From JAZDIU01 sp043804635 (GTDB taxonomy: Bacteria; Chloroflexota; Dehalococcoidia; Dehalococcoidales; UBA2162): a stretch of 44,871 nucleotides of DNA. The position numbers and the translations under genes were made by a program. The stretch's first letter is position 1. Every line of letters starts with the position of its first letter. The stretch spans positions 1 to 44,871 of the forward strand of contig JAZDIU010000027.1 in assembly GCA_043804635.1 (NCBI GenBank), in the 5' to 3' direction. Below the pieces are notes generated by a model. The model ran no database searches. It was given only the letters and a program-made list of their open reading frames with translations, and was not told the DNA's origin. Positions 15,264 to 23,424 of the stretch are shown piece after piece.

Positions 15264-16502
15264 CTATTTAACTACCTTCGCACCCATAAAAGACTGCAGT
15301 ACTTCAGGAATAAGAATACTGCCATCGGCTTGCTGGTAGTTTTCCAAAACGGCAATCATTAGCCGCGGCAATGCCACACCTGACCCGTTCAAGGTATGGA
15401 CGAACTGCGGCTTTTCATCGGACGAAGGCCGGTAGCGGATATTAGCCCGCCGGGCTTGAAAATCACCGCAGTTGGAGCAGGAGCTGACCTCCAGCCACTC
15501 TTCACAGCCGGGGGCCCATAGTTCGAGGTCGTAGGACTTCATAGAAGCAAAGCCAAGGTCGCCGGTACAAAGCAATTTTATCCGGTAAGGAAGGTTTAGT
15601 CTTTTCAAAACCTCTTCGGCATTCTTTACCATCTTTTCCAGTTCGTCATTCGAGTTATCCGGGCTGACAAATTTATACATCTCCACCTTATCGAACTGAT
15701 GGCCCCGTTTAATGCCGCGCGTGTCTTTTCCCGCTGACATTTTTTCCCGCCGGAAGCAGGCAGTATACGCACAATAGTTTATCGGCAAAACTCCCGGAGG
15801 CAAGATTTCATCACGGTGGAGGTTAGTCAAAGGCACCTCAGCCGTAGGAACGAACCAGTAATCCTCCAGTTCGTCATGATATAAGTTATCGGCGAATTTG
15901 GGCAGGTTACCCGAACCAACCAAACATTCCCGCTTGACCATATACGGCGGATATATTTCCTGATAGCCATGCTCGTTAGTATGCAGGTTGAGCATAAAAG
16001 CAATCAACGCCCGTTGCAGCCGGGCACCCAGCCCCTTGAGTATGTAGAACCGACTGCCCGACAGCTTCACTCCCCGCTCGAAATCGATGATTCCCAGCGA
16101 TTCGCCCAGTTGCCAGTGAGGTGCCAGCTTAAAATCGAATTTCTTTAGCTCACCCGATGAGCGGACAATCGGACTATCGTTTTCATCCTTGCCTACCGGT
16201 ACCGAAGGGTGAGAGAGATTAGGCACCTGTAATAACAATTGCTGAAGCTGAACTTCCTGGTTTTTGACCTCTTCCTCGAGCGCTTTTATCGTAGCCCGCA
16301 GGTCGCGTCCTTCTTCTACGACTTCTCTCTTCTCACGGGAGACTGTCTTCCGGGTATGCCTCAGCTCTTCCAGTTCAAGCAGTTTCTTGCGACGCTCTCG
16401 GTCAAGCTCAATAATCTCATCCAGCGGCGCCGTATCGTTACGGTTCTTCAACGACTCTCTGACTAAATCTAAGTTATCTCGGATGAATTTAAGGTCGAGC
16501 AT
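15264..16502 (-). CDS. serS: Serine-tRNA ligase
   Basis: A 412-residue class II synthetase that charges tRNA-Ser. Its N-terminal helical arm (about 1-105, Lys/Glu-rich) grips the long variable arm of the tRNA. Catalytic motif 2 (CFRREKMSAGKDTRGIKR) and motif 3 (LNGSGVALPRLMIAVLEN) are complete. It lies ten bases downstream of lysS and forms a recO-lysS-serS operon. Confidence 0.96.
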   Translation of the reverse strand: MLDLKFIRDNLDLVRESLKNRNDTAPLDEIIELDRERRKKLLELEELRHTRKTVSREKREVVEEGRDLRATIKALEEEVKNQEVQLQQLLLQVPNLSHPSVPVGKDENDSPIVRSSGELKKFDFKLAPHWQLGESLGIIDFERGVKLSGSRFYILKGLGARLQRALIAFMLNLHTNEHGYQEIYPPYMVKRECLVGSGNLPKFADNLYHDELEDYWFVPTAEVPLTNLHRDEILPPGVLPINYCAYTACFRREKMSAGKDTRGIKRGHQFDKVEMYKFVSPDNSNDELEKMVKNAEEVLKRLNLPYRIKLLCTGDLGFASMKSYDLELWAPGCEEWLEVSSCSNCGDFQARRANIRYRPSSDEKPQFVHTLNGSGVALPRLMIAVLENYQQADGSILIPEVLQSFMGAKVVK

Positions 16503-16512
16503 AGGCTTTCTC

Positions 16513-17994
16513 CTACTCTTTCCCCTTCAACTGCGGGAACAGAATAACCTCACGGATTGAAGGCTGACCGGTAAATAACATCACCAGTCGGTCGATGCCA
16601 ATCCCCAGCCCACCGGTAGGCGGCATTCCATACTCCAGAGCCTGCAGAAAATCCTCATCGATAGTCTCGACCACTTCGCTCTCCGGCTGGCGCTGTTTTT
16701 GCTGGTGCACAAAGCGTTCTCTTTGCTCGACCGGATCGTTTAGCTCGGTGAAGGCATTGGCAACCTCCATACCGCCGGCAAAGGCTTCGAACCGCTCCAC
16801 CACCCGCTCCTGGTCCGGCTTTCTCTTGGCTAAAGGCGACATCGAAACCGGGTAGTCGATAAGAAACGTCGGCTGTATCAGTTTGGGTTCGACGGCTGTA
16901 GACAGAAGCTCATCCACCAGCTTTGCCCAATTCTTCGTCGGGTCGACTTCCAGACCGGCTTCTTTCATCTTGGCACCGAGTAAATCAGCATTAGGATATT
17001 GCACAAAATCGATGCCGGTATATTGTTGAATCACCGCCCGCAATTCAATCCGCGGCCAGGGTGGTTCAAGATTAATAGTGTGCTCGCTGTATTTCACACT
17101 GGTCTTTCCCAGGACGGCTTTGCTGACCGAAAACACCAAATCTTCGAGCATTTTCATCACGTCATTGTAGTCAGCGTAGGCTTCATAGCTTTCCAGAGTC
17201 GTAAACTCAGGGTTGTGCGTAGTGTCGATACCCTCGTTGCGGAAGATGCGTCCCAGCTCATAAACCTTATCGAAGCCGCCGACAATCAGCCGCTTAAGAT
17301 GGAGCTCGGTAGCGATGCGGAGAAAGAAATCCCTATCGAGAGCATTGTGATGCGTGATAAAGGGACGGGCTAAAGCACCGCCGGCCGCCGGCTGCAATAC
17401 CGGCGTTTCTACTTCCAGAAATCCCCGCTGATTATAGAACTGCCTTATAGCCGCAATCACCAGGCTCCTGATTCTGAACGTCTCCTTGGCTTCCGGATTA
17501 CTGATGAGGTCGAGATACCTCTGCCGGTATCTCAATTCGACGTCGGTCAGCCCATGCCATTTCTCCGGCAGCGGACGGAGCGATTTAGATAAAAGAGTGA
17601 AATCCGCTACCCGAATTGTCGGCTCGCCGGTCTTTGTCCGTAAAACGTTACCTTCGACACCGATAATATCGCCGATATCAAGGTCTTTGAATAAGGCAAG
17701 GCGTTTCTCTTCCATTTCGTTCGTATTCAAGAACAGGAGTTGAATTTTCCCGGTGCCGTCACGAATATCGAAGAAAGCACCCTTACCCATCCGCCTCACC
17801 GCCATAACCCGACCGGCTACTCTAACCTTATCTTCGGAGGCTTCTTTCGCTTCCAGCTTAACAAGCTGCTCTATAGCCTGCTGGGTAGTATGGGTCCGCT
17901 CGTAGCGGCGGGGATAAGGCTCGACGCCGAGGGCTCGAATCCGTTCTATTTTTTCTAATCTCTGCTCAACAATCTTGTCTAAACTGGTTGCCAT
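16513..17994 (-). CDS. lysS: Lysine-tRNA ligase, class II
   Basis: A 493-residue class IIb synthetase: N-terminal OB-fold anticodon domain (about 55-160, VAGRVMAVRRMGKGAFF) and catalytic domain with motif 2 (YELGRIFRNEGIDTTHNPE) and motif 3 (GLGIGIDRLVMLFTG). It charges tRNA-Lys. Gap to recO upstream is 45 bases, to serS downstream ten. Confidence 0.96.
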   Translation of the reverse strand: MATSLDKIVEQRLEKIERIRALGVEPYPRRYERTHTTQQAIEQLVKLEAKEASEDKVRVAGRVMAVRRMGKGAFFDIRDGTGKIQLLFLNTNEMEEKRLALFKDLDIGDIIGVEGNVLRTKTGEPTIRVADFTLLSKSLRPLPEKWHGLTDVELRYRQRYLDLISNPEAKETFRIRSLVIAAIRQFYNQRGFLEVETPVLQPAAGGALARPFITHHNALDRDFFLRIATELHLKRLIVGGFDKVYELGRIFRNEGIDTTHNPEFTTLESYEAYADYNDVMKMLEDLVFSVSKAVLGKTSVKYSEHTINLEPPWPRIELRAVIQQYTGIDFVQYPNADLLGAKMKEAGLEVDPTKNWAKLVDELLSTAVEPKLIQPTFLIDYPVSMSPLAKRKPDQERVVERFEAFAGGMEVANAFTELNDPVEQRERFVHQQKQRQPESEVVETIDEDFLQALEYGMPPTGGLGIGIDRLVMLFTGQPSIREVILFPQLKGKE

Positions 17995-18039
17995 CTCACT
18001 CCAAAAAGGTTCTTATTAATTCGTAAGTATATGTTATCT

Positions 18040-18807
18040 TTATCTCAGAGTAAAGCCGTTGGTTAACGCATCGAGCCACGTAGCCGACTTAATCTCCCGC
18101 TCCAGCAAATAACCCAGGTAATATCTCATTACCGTCTGTAATTCGTCAGCCAACTCCGCATCTATTTTGAGTCTGGCAACGAGCGTCCAATCGCCATCCT
18201 GCAATACCCGCAGCACCTTCAGAGCATTGACCGAAATCGGGCGGGAATACTCAATCTGATGGCAATCAGGACACTGAACGCCGCCGGCACCAGCACAGAA
18301 ATAATTGACCTCAGGCTTTAATGTCTGCCGACAGCTAACACACTGTTGAAGCTGAGGTCGATAGCCGGCCGTATTCAAAAGCTTAAGTTCGAAAAAACGC
18401 AGGACTAAGTCTTTGTTGTCATTCTGCACAAGATGCTCCATTGTCTCCAGAAGCAGGTTAAATAAGGAGCGGTTCTCTACATCTTCCACGGTAAATTGGT
18501 TGACCAGCTCCGCGGTATAAAGGGCATAGGCAGTTAGATTGAGGTCGCTTTTAAGATTAAGAAAGCTATCGATAGTCTGGCTGCCGGTAACGGTATCCAG
18601 CGTGCGGCCCCTAGCCAGCGATACCACGCTATGAGTCAAAAGCTCGAGATGCCCGGCCAGTTTGCTCCTGGGACGCCTCACCCCCCTGGCTTTGGCTTGA
18701 ATCTTACCCAGGTCCGGAGTATACAGGGTAAGAATTCTATCCGCCTCCCCCAACTTCGTCTTCTTAATTATGATAGCTTCGGTCTGATAATCTCTTGGCT
18801 TGGACAT
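18040..18807 (-). CDS. recO: DNA repair protein RecO
   Basis: A 255-residue protein with the RecO N-terminal OB fold (EAIIIKKTKLGEADRIL, GKIQAKARGVRRPRSK) and a helical C-terminal domain with a zinc site (CVSCRQ near 150 and CPDC near 175-178). RecO anneals single strands and helps load RecA in the RecFOR pathway. First gene of the recO-lysS-serS operon, divergent from the DUF2795 gene. TATAAT lies only three bases before the ATG, too close to be its own -10 in the normal way, so the promoter is unclear. Confidence 0.9.
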   Translation of the reverse strand: MSKPRDYQTEAIIIKKTKLGEADRILTLYTPDLGKIQAKARGVRRPRSKLAGHLELLTHSVVSLARGRTLDTVTGSQTIDSFLNLKSDLNLTAYALYTAELVNQFTVEDVENRSLFNLLLETMEHLVQNDNKDLVLRFFELKLLNTAGYRPQLQQCVSCRQTLKPEVNYFCAGAGGVQCPDCHQIEYSRPISVNALKVLRVLQDGDWTLVARLKIDAELADELQTVMRYYLGYLLEREIKSATWLDALTNGFTLR

Positions 18808-18842
18808 GTGATTATAGAAATATTATCACGCCTCCCTCCGAA

Positions 18843-18871
18843 TTGTCACCCTGCTTCTCCTCTGCTATAAT
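18843..18871 (+). promoter_or_regulatory. Extended -10 promoter of the DUF2795 gene and hisS
   Basis: TTGTCA (18843-18848), 17-base spacer, TGC-TATAAT (18863-18871). The leader is about 48 bases. Confidence 0.65.
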
Positions 18872-18925
18872 AACCAAGATTTTGCCTTGGTATTCAAGTA
18901 CTAGATAAAAAAGGGAGACAAATTT

Positions 18926-19141
18926 ATGACAGCAATAAAATGGGATGATATTTCCGGCTACGTAGACGAGGTTTTTAAATTAACGGGAAAGGTCATCCGT
19001 GCCGATGTCCTCGAATTAGCCGAAAAGGACGGCGTCAGTGATGATATTATTGACGCCCTGGATGCCCTCGGCTCCCGCACATTTAACACAGTAGCCGACG
19101 TCAAGACTTTCCTCGTCCAGCAAGGCTACGTAGCCAAATAA
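18926..19141 (+). CDS. DUF2795-like small protein
   Basis: A 71-residue acidic helical protein. The C-terminal half (DDIIDALDALGSRTFNTVAD, DVKTFLVQQGYV) has the D-A-L...L...R-x-F...DV...FL pattern of DUF2795, a small family of unknown function found mostly in Actinobacteria and Chloroflexota. GGGAG is seven bases or so before the ATG at 18926. It sits behind a good promoter and 54 bases ahead of hisS, so the two are probably co-transcribed. Confidence 0.6.
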   Translation: MTAIKWDDISGYVDEVFKLTGKVIRADVLELAEKDGVSDDIIDALDALGSRTFNTVADVKTFLVQQGYVAK

Positions 19142-19159
19142 ACTTAATAAAATTATTCG

Positions 19160-19186
19160 TAAATCATAAATCTTAAATCCTAAATC
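19160..19186. repeat. Four TAAATC heptad units before hisS
   Basis: TAAATC followed by one variable base is repeated four times (19160, 19167, 19174, 19181). The same unit appears inverted (GATTTA) at 34072, 34086 and 34093. A dispersed simple spacer repeat; the last unit ends one base before the hisS ribosome site. Confidence 0.6.
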
Positions 19187-19195
19187 GAGGGATTG

Positions 19196-20443
19196 ATGTA
19201 TCAGGCACCGCGTGGCACGCAGGACATTCTACCCGGAGAGCAAGCCTACTGGCGCTTCATAGAACGCAAAGCCATCGAGACTTACCAGCTCTACGGCTAT
19301 GAGCGTATCGATTGCCCTACTTTCGAAGATACCGGCCTTTTTAATCGCAGCGTCGGCGAAGGCACCGATATCGTCGAAAAAGAAATGTATTCCTTCGAAG
19401 ACAAGGGTGGCAACAACATAACCCTGAGACCGGAAGGCACAGCGCCGGTGTGCCGGGCTTACCTGGAACACGGACTGCACACCCTGCCCCAGCCGGTAAA
19501 ACTCTATTACTTCGCCTCTATTTTCCGTTATGAACGACCCCAGTCAGGCAGATTCCGAGAGCACCACCAGTTCGGCTACGAAGCTATCGGCGATGCCGAC
19601 CCGTCTCTCGATGCCGAAGTCATCGATATGGCCTGGCGGTTCTTCCTTTCACTGGGCCTCCGCAACCTGACGGTAAAGGTAAACAGCATCGGCTGTAAAA
19701 AGTGCCGTCCGAACTATCTTACCGCCGTCAAGGATTATTATGTCAAATACGCCGATAACCTGTGCTCGGACTGCAAAGCCCGGTTGAAGCGAAACCCTCT
19801 ACGCTTGCTCGACTGCAAGCAACCCTCCTGTCAGCCGGTAGCCAAAGCTGCACCCAAAAGCTACGATTATCTTTGCCCGGAATGTAATGAGCACTTTAAC
19901 GGCCTGAAAACAAACCTCGGTCTGCTGGAAATTCCGTTTGAAGTCGACCACCGCCTCGTCCGTGGACTGGACTACTATACCCGCACCGTCTTCGAGGTTC
20001 AGCCTGAGCAAGAGGGGGCACAAAACACCATCGGCGGCGGCGGACGCTATGACGACCTCATCGAAGAACTGGGCGGTAAACCTACTCCAGCCATCGGCTT
20101 TGCCACCGGTATCGAGCGGATAGTGCTTAACCTGAAGAGACAGAATGTTGCTATCCCACCCCTGCCCCAACCCAGTGTCTTCATTGCCCACATCGGCGAC
20201 GAAGCTAACAAAGAAGCCATCAAGCTGGCTTCCCGGCTGAGACAGGCAGGCATCGGCGTCCTCACCACACTGGGCGATAAGAGTCTGAAAGCCCAGTTGA
20301 GGCAGGCAAACAACCTCAACGTTCATTACACTATAATCATCGGCGAGGAAGAGCTAAAATCAGGCAGCGTCATACTACGGGATATGGCTACCGCCCAGCA
20401 AAAAACCGTCTCCAACGGTGAGATAGAGAAAGAATTACGATAG
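19196..20443 (+). CDS. hisS: Histidine-tRNA ligase
   Basis: A 415-residue class II synthetase for tRNA-His. Motif 2 (SIFRYERPQSGRFREHHQFG), the histidine-binding LVRGLDYYTRTVFEV, motif 3 (AIGFATGIERIV) and the C-terminal anticodon domain are all present. A zinc-like pair of Cys clusters (CKKC/CSDC/CPEC, about 168-235) is inserted in the middle. ATG at 19196 is chosen over the TTG one codon earlier; GAGGG lies just upstream. Converges with the next gene, with a seven-base gap. Confidence 0.95.
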   Translation: MYQAPRGTQDILPGEQAYWRFIERKAIETYQLYGYERIDCPTFEDTGLFNRSVGEGTDIVEKEMYSFEDKGGNNITLRPEGTAPVCRAYLEHGLHTLPQPVKLYYFASIFRYERPQSGRFREHHQFGYEAIGDADPSLDAEVIDMAWRFFLSLGLRNLTVKVNSIGCKKCRPNYLTAVKDYYVKYADNLCSDCKARLKRNPLRLLDCKQPSCQPVAKAAPKSYDYLCPECNEHFNGLKTNLGLLEIPFEVDHRLVRGLDYYTRTVFEVQPEQEGAQNTIGGGGRYDDLIEELGGKPTPAIGFATGIERIVLNLKRQNVAIPPLPQPSVFIAHIGDEANKEAIKLASRLRQAGIGVLTTLGDKSLKAQLRQANNLNVHYTIIIGEEELKSGSVILRDMATAQQKTVSNGEIEKELR

Positions 20444-20450
20444 ATTCCGT

Positions 20451-20957
20451 TTACAGTCCTTTTTCTTTATACTGCTGCGCCAAATCCAGATAGACCTGAG
20501 AGCCACGTGTCAAACGCCCGAGTTGCTGCTGGGAAATCTTCTTTTTAACCTCCGCCGGCGACCCCACCACAAAAGAATAATCCGGGATTTTCATCCCTTG
20601 GCTGACCAGAGAACCAGCCCCGATTATGCAAAAACTCCCGATTTCCACATCATCCAGGATGGTAGCGTTACTCCCTATCAGCGTATGGTTGCCGATTTTG
20701 GCACCGTGCATCACCACGCTGTGCCCGATAGTCACATTATTACCTATTTCCACATTGCCCCCGCTGTGGACAACGGTGCAATCCTCAATCTTGGTCTCGG
20801 AGCCGACTTTTATACTGCCAAAATCCGCCCTGATGACCGCCATCGGCCAGATGCTGGACCTTTCACCGATTTCAACATCTCCGACCACATAAGCCGCCTC
20901 GCTGATGAAGGCAGACTTAGCAATTTTAGGTGTCTTACCGTTAATGCTTCTAATCAT
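20451..20957 (-). CDS. Gamma-carbonic-anhydrase-like left-handed beta-helix protein
   Basis: A 168-residue hexapeptide-repeat protein (repeated [IV]-G-x-x units from about 25 to 135). Histidines expected for zinc binding in gamma-type carbonic anhydrases are visible in VVHSGG, IGHSVVMHGAKIG. Family members hydrate CO2 or are inactive relatives (YrdA/PaaY). The short C-terminal helix (LARLTRGSQ-like LGRLTRGSQVYLDLAQQY) is typical. Activity is not assured. Confidence 0.82.
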   Translation of the reverse strand: MIRSINGKTPKIAKSAFISEAAYVVGDVEIGERSSIWPMAVIRADFGSIKVGSETKIEDCTVVHSGGNVEIGNNVTIGHSVVMHGAKIGNHTLIGSNATILDDVEIGSFCIIGAGSLVSQGMKIPDYSFVVGSPAEVKKKISQQQLGRLTRGSQVYLDLAQQYKEKGL

Positions 20958-21043
20958 AGTTCCCTATTATAAGCTCAGCAGAAGAAGCAAGTCTAGCTTT
21001 ATAAGACTTTTTAGGTTCGTTTCTTATTGTCCTCTTTACCCTT

Positions 21044-21775
21044 TTGCTGATACAATCTTCCTTGGATAAAAAAACAGAATTTAAAGTAAGTACCCTTGAG
21101 GCAATGAAAAGATTTATATTTTGGTTGTTTTATCCAAATACGCTGAAAAGACTGACAGCGATCGAAAACATTATCTTGATTTTGATCAACTTTCTACCAT
21201 TAGTAGGGGTCATCTTCTACGGGTGGGAAGCGTTCCCGATTCTCTTGCTCTACTTTTCCGAAACCGCCATTGTTATTATCTTCGGTTACATTAGAATACT
21301 TCAAATAGACTCTTCAAGTGGGAGGATAACCAAAATCTTGGTTTTATCCATGTTATTAGGTTTTGCTCTCTCATTCCAGATAGTCTTATTAAACCGTATT
21401 CTTTTCGATTCTCTCCCTTATTATTATAATCCGGATTCTTTAGACACAAAGTTCGGAGTGGATTTGTCTGTGCTTTTTCACCAGACTTGGCTTCAGCTTC
21501 TAAATATTTTCGGACTAGCTATTTTTCTCCCATTTATTGCCTACCAAATAATCTATCAAGTTCTCTATTACCCTAAAATCGCTGAGAAACAAATAGACAA
21601 GCAGTTAGCTTATTCCTATCTAAGGCAATTATTCTTTTTCTTCATGATTATCTTAACCAATTCATCGAAGATTACTCTGGTAGTCTTAATATTACTTAAG
21701 ACTTTTTTGGACACGCGGTCTATCTTAAGGCGTAAGGAAAGGTCTGATAAAGTATCTGCTCCAACCTTAATATAG
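21044..21775 (+). CDS. DUF6498-like multi-pass membrane protein
   Basis: About 243 residues with five or six hydrophobic helices. The stretch FLPLVGVIFYGWEAFPILLLYFSET resembles DUF6498 (a G-W-x-x-F followed by L-L-Y-x-x-E), given here only as positions about 50-74. The start is uncertain: TTG 21044, or ATG 21104 (MKRFIFWLF), which looks more natural as a membrane protein start, though its GAGG is only two bases away. AT-rich compared with its neighbours, no operon partner. Function unknown. Confidence 0.6.
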   Translation: MLIQSSLDKKTEFKVSTLEAMKRFIFWLFYPNTLKRLTAIENIILILINFLPLVGVIFYGWEAFPILLLYFSETAIVIIFGYIRILQIDSSSGRITKILVLSMLLGFALSFQIVLLNRILFDSLPYYYNPDSLDTKFGVDLSVLFHQTWLQLLNIFGLAIFLPFIAYQIIYQVLYYPKIAEKQIDKQLAYSYLRQLFFFFMIILTNSSKITLVVLILLKTFLDTRSILRRKERSDKVSAPTLI

Positions 21776-22422
21776 AAAGCTACGGTCTTTCGTACACATA
21801 GAATGCCAAATATCTATTTATTCATATTCACTTAATAGAAAAACTAAAAGCTATCTTGCCCGCTGGAAGAATAACAATTTCTGATAATGATTCGCCAACA
21901 AGCGACAAAACTTCCTTGACAAACTCAGAACATTAGTGCTATTATCCGCCTTAAGTAAAATGTCATTCGGGAAGGAGCCCTTCATAAAGTGAAGGACGAC
22001 TGAAGAATCTCAGGGTAGGGTGGAGATTGAAAGAACTATCCTGAGCATAATCGAAGGAAAAAGAGCAAAAAAGGAGGTTTTCTATTGTTTCACCGGAACG
22101 CAATACGTACGGATTTTTGCCCCACACGCAGGATTCGTTTCCTGAAAAAAGATTTTTTATGCACTAAAAGTAAAAACAATCACGCTCGAACCAACCCCGT
22201 TTTACGCTGCTTTGTTTCAACTTTCGGGTAATTGAATCGAGATTTTTTAGCTTCAATTATTATTTGTTTGGTAATTGATTATTGAATATTGGCAATTGTT
22301 TGGTGCTTGTATCTTGGTTATTGGTTATTACCGATAGCTGATTGTTTACCGCTGTCAGCTATCATAATCGCCTTGTCCCTGCTCAGCGTTTTATGTTACA
22401 CTTTCCATTCGGAGGATTTTTG
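21776..22422. other. Intergenic stretch with dispersed-repeat-like sequence
   Basis: About 650 bases before trpS with no convincing gene. The middle has CTGAAGAATCTCAGGG...CCTGAGCATAATCGAAGG, the right part low-complexity ATTGGTTATT-type runs and a GATAGCTG/CAGCTATC pair. One 48-codon frame (TTG 22085 to TAA 22231) has AGGAGG in front but no recognisable features and no tryptophan, so it is not a trp leader peptide. No T-box is seen. Confidence 0.5.
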
Positions 22423-23397
22423 ATGAAGAAACGCGTCTTTTCCGGCGCCCGCCCCACCGGCCGCCAGCATATCGGCAACTATCTGGGCGCCATTCAGAAC
22501 TATGTTAAGCTGCAGGATGAATACGAGTGTGTCTACTGCATCGTCGACGTCCACGCCTTGACTTCATTAGAAGACACCGGCAAGCTGAAAGAAAACACCT
22601 TCGAGCTGATGCTCGACTGGATGTCGGCAGGACTCGACCCGGATAAGAGCATCATCTTTGTCCAGTCCCACGTCCCCGAGGTGATGGAACTGCATACCTA
22701 CCTGAGTATGATTACCCCGTTAAGCTGGCTGTTGCGCGTTCCCACCTTCAAAGAGAAAGTTAAGATTCAGCCTCAGAACGTGAACTACGGGCTGGTCGGC
22801 TATCCCGTGCTGATGACCGCCGATATTATTCTCTACAAGGCGGAGGTTGTGCCGGTAGGCGAAGACCAGGTACCTCACCTCGAACTAGCCAGGGAAATCG
22901 TCCGAAGGTTTAACGGTCTCTTCGGCGATACCTTCCCCGAGCCTAAAGCCAGGCTCACTAACTTCCCCGTAATTCTGGGATTGGACGGCAAAGATAAGAT
23001 GTCTAAGTCGCTGGGTAACGATATCGAACTGGCGCTTTCCGCCGAGGAGACCACGAAGAAAATAATGACCGCCGTTACCGACCCGGCACGCCAGTTTCGG
23101 AGCGACCCGGGACATCCGGAAGTATGTAATGTCTTCCGCCTGCACCAGTATTTCGATGCCTTCCAGATAAAAGACCTCGGCGACCAGTGCCGCACCGCTA
23201 AAATCGGCTGCGTGGACTGCAAAAAAATGCTGGCACAGGGCATTAATAAAACTCTTCAACCTTTGCGGGAAAAACGGGCATCTCTAGCTCAAAATCCAAG
23301 GCACATTGAAGAGCTTTTAGCCAGTGGTGCCGAACGGGCGCGGGTTATCGCCCGAGAAACTATGCGAGAAGTCAGGCAGAAGATGAAGCTACCTTAG
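22423..23397 (+). CDS. trpS: Tryptophan-tRNA ligase
   Basis: A 324-residue class I synthetase charging tRNA-Trp. HIGH motif as GRQHIGNYLGA (near 13) and KMSKS as KDKMSKSLGND (about 190). ATG at 22423 is preferred to an upstream in-frame start at 22342 because GGAGG (22411-22415) lies in front and the family begins at MKKRVFSGARPTG. An inserted CVDCKK cluster near the C-terminus resembles other bacterial TrpS forms. Followed 27 bases on by the carboxyltransferase gene. Confidence 0.95.
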   Translation: MKKRVFSGARPTGRQHIGNYLGAIQNYVKLQDEYECVYCIVDVHALTSLEDTGKLKENTFELMLDWMSAGLDPDKSIIFVQSHVPEVMELHTYLSMITPLSWLLRVPTFKEKVKIQPQNVNYGLVGYPVLMTADIILYKAEVVPVGEDQVPHLELAREIVRRFNGLFGDTFPEPKARLTNFPVILGLDGKDKMSKSLGNDIELALSAEETTKKIMTAVTDPARQFRSDPGHPEVCNVFRLHQYFDAFQIKDLGDQCRTAKIGCVDCKKMLAQGINKTLQPLREKRASLAQNPRHIEELLASGAERARVIARETMREVRQKMKLP

Positions 23398-23424
23398 AGT
23401 AAATACTAAAGCGAGGTAAGACTT

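Noticed and set aside
19160..19186. CRISPR-like array from regularly spaced repeats
   Set aside because: Units are six bases with one-base spacing; no spacers and no cas genes in the window.
19799..20326. Long minus-strand frame opposite hisS (175 codons)
   Set aside because: Shadow of hisS; composition is that of antisense to a GC-rich coding frame, with no ribosome site.
21960..22422. T-box riboswitch or trp leader before trpS
   Set aside because: No AGGGTGGnACCGCG-type motif; the only leader-like frame has no tryptophan codons.
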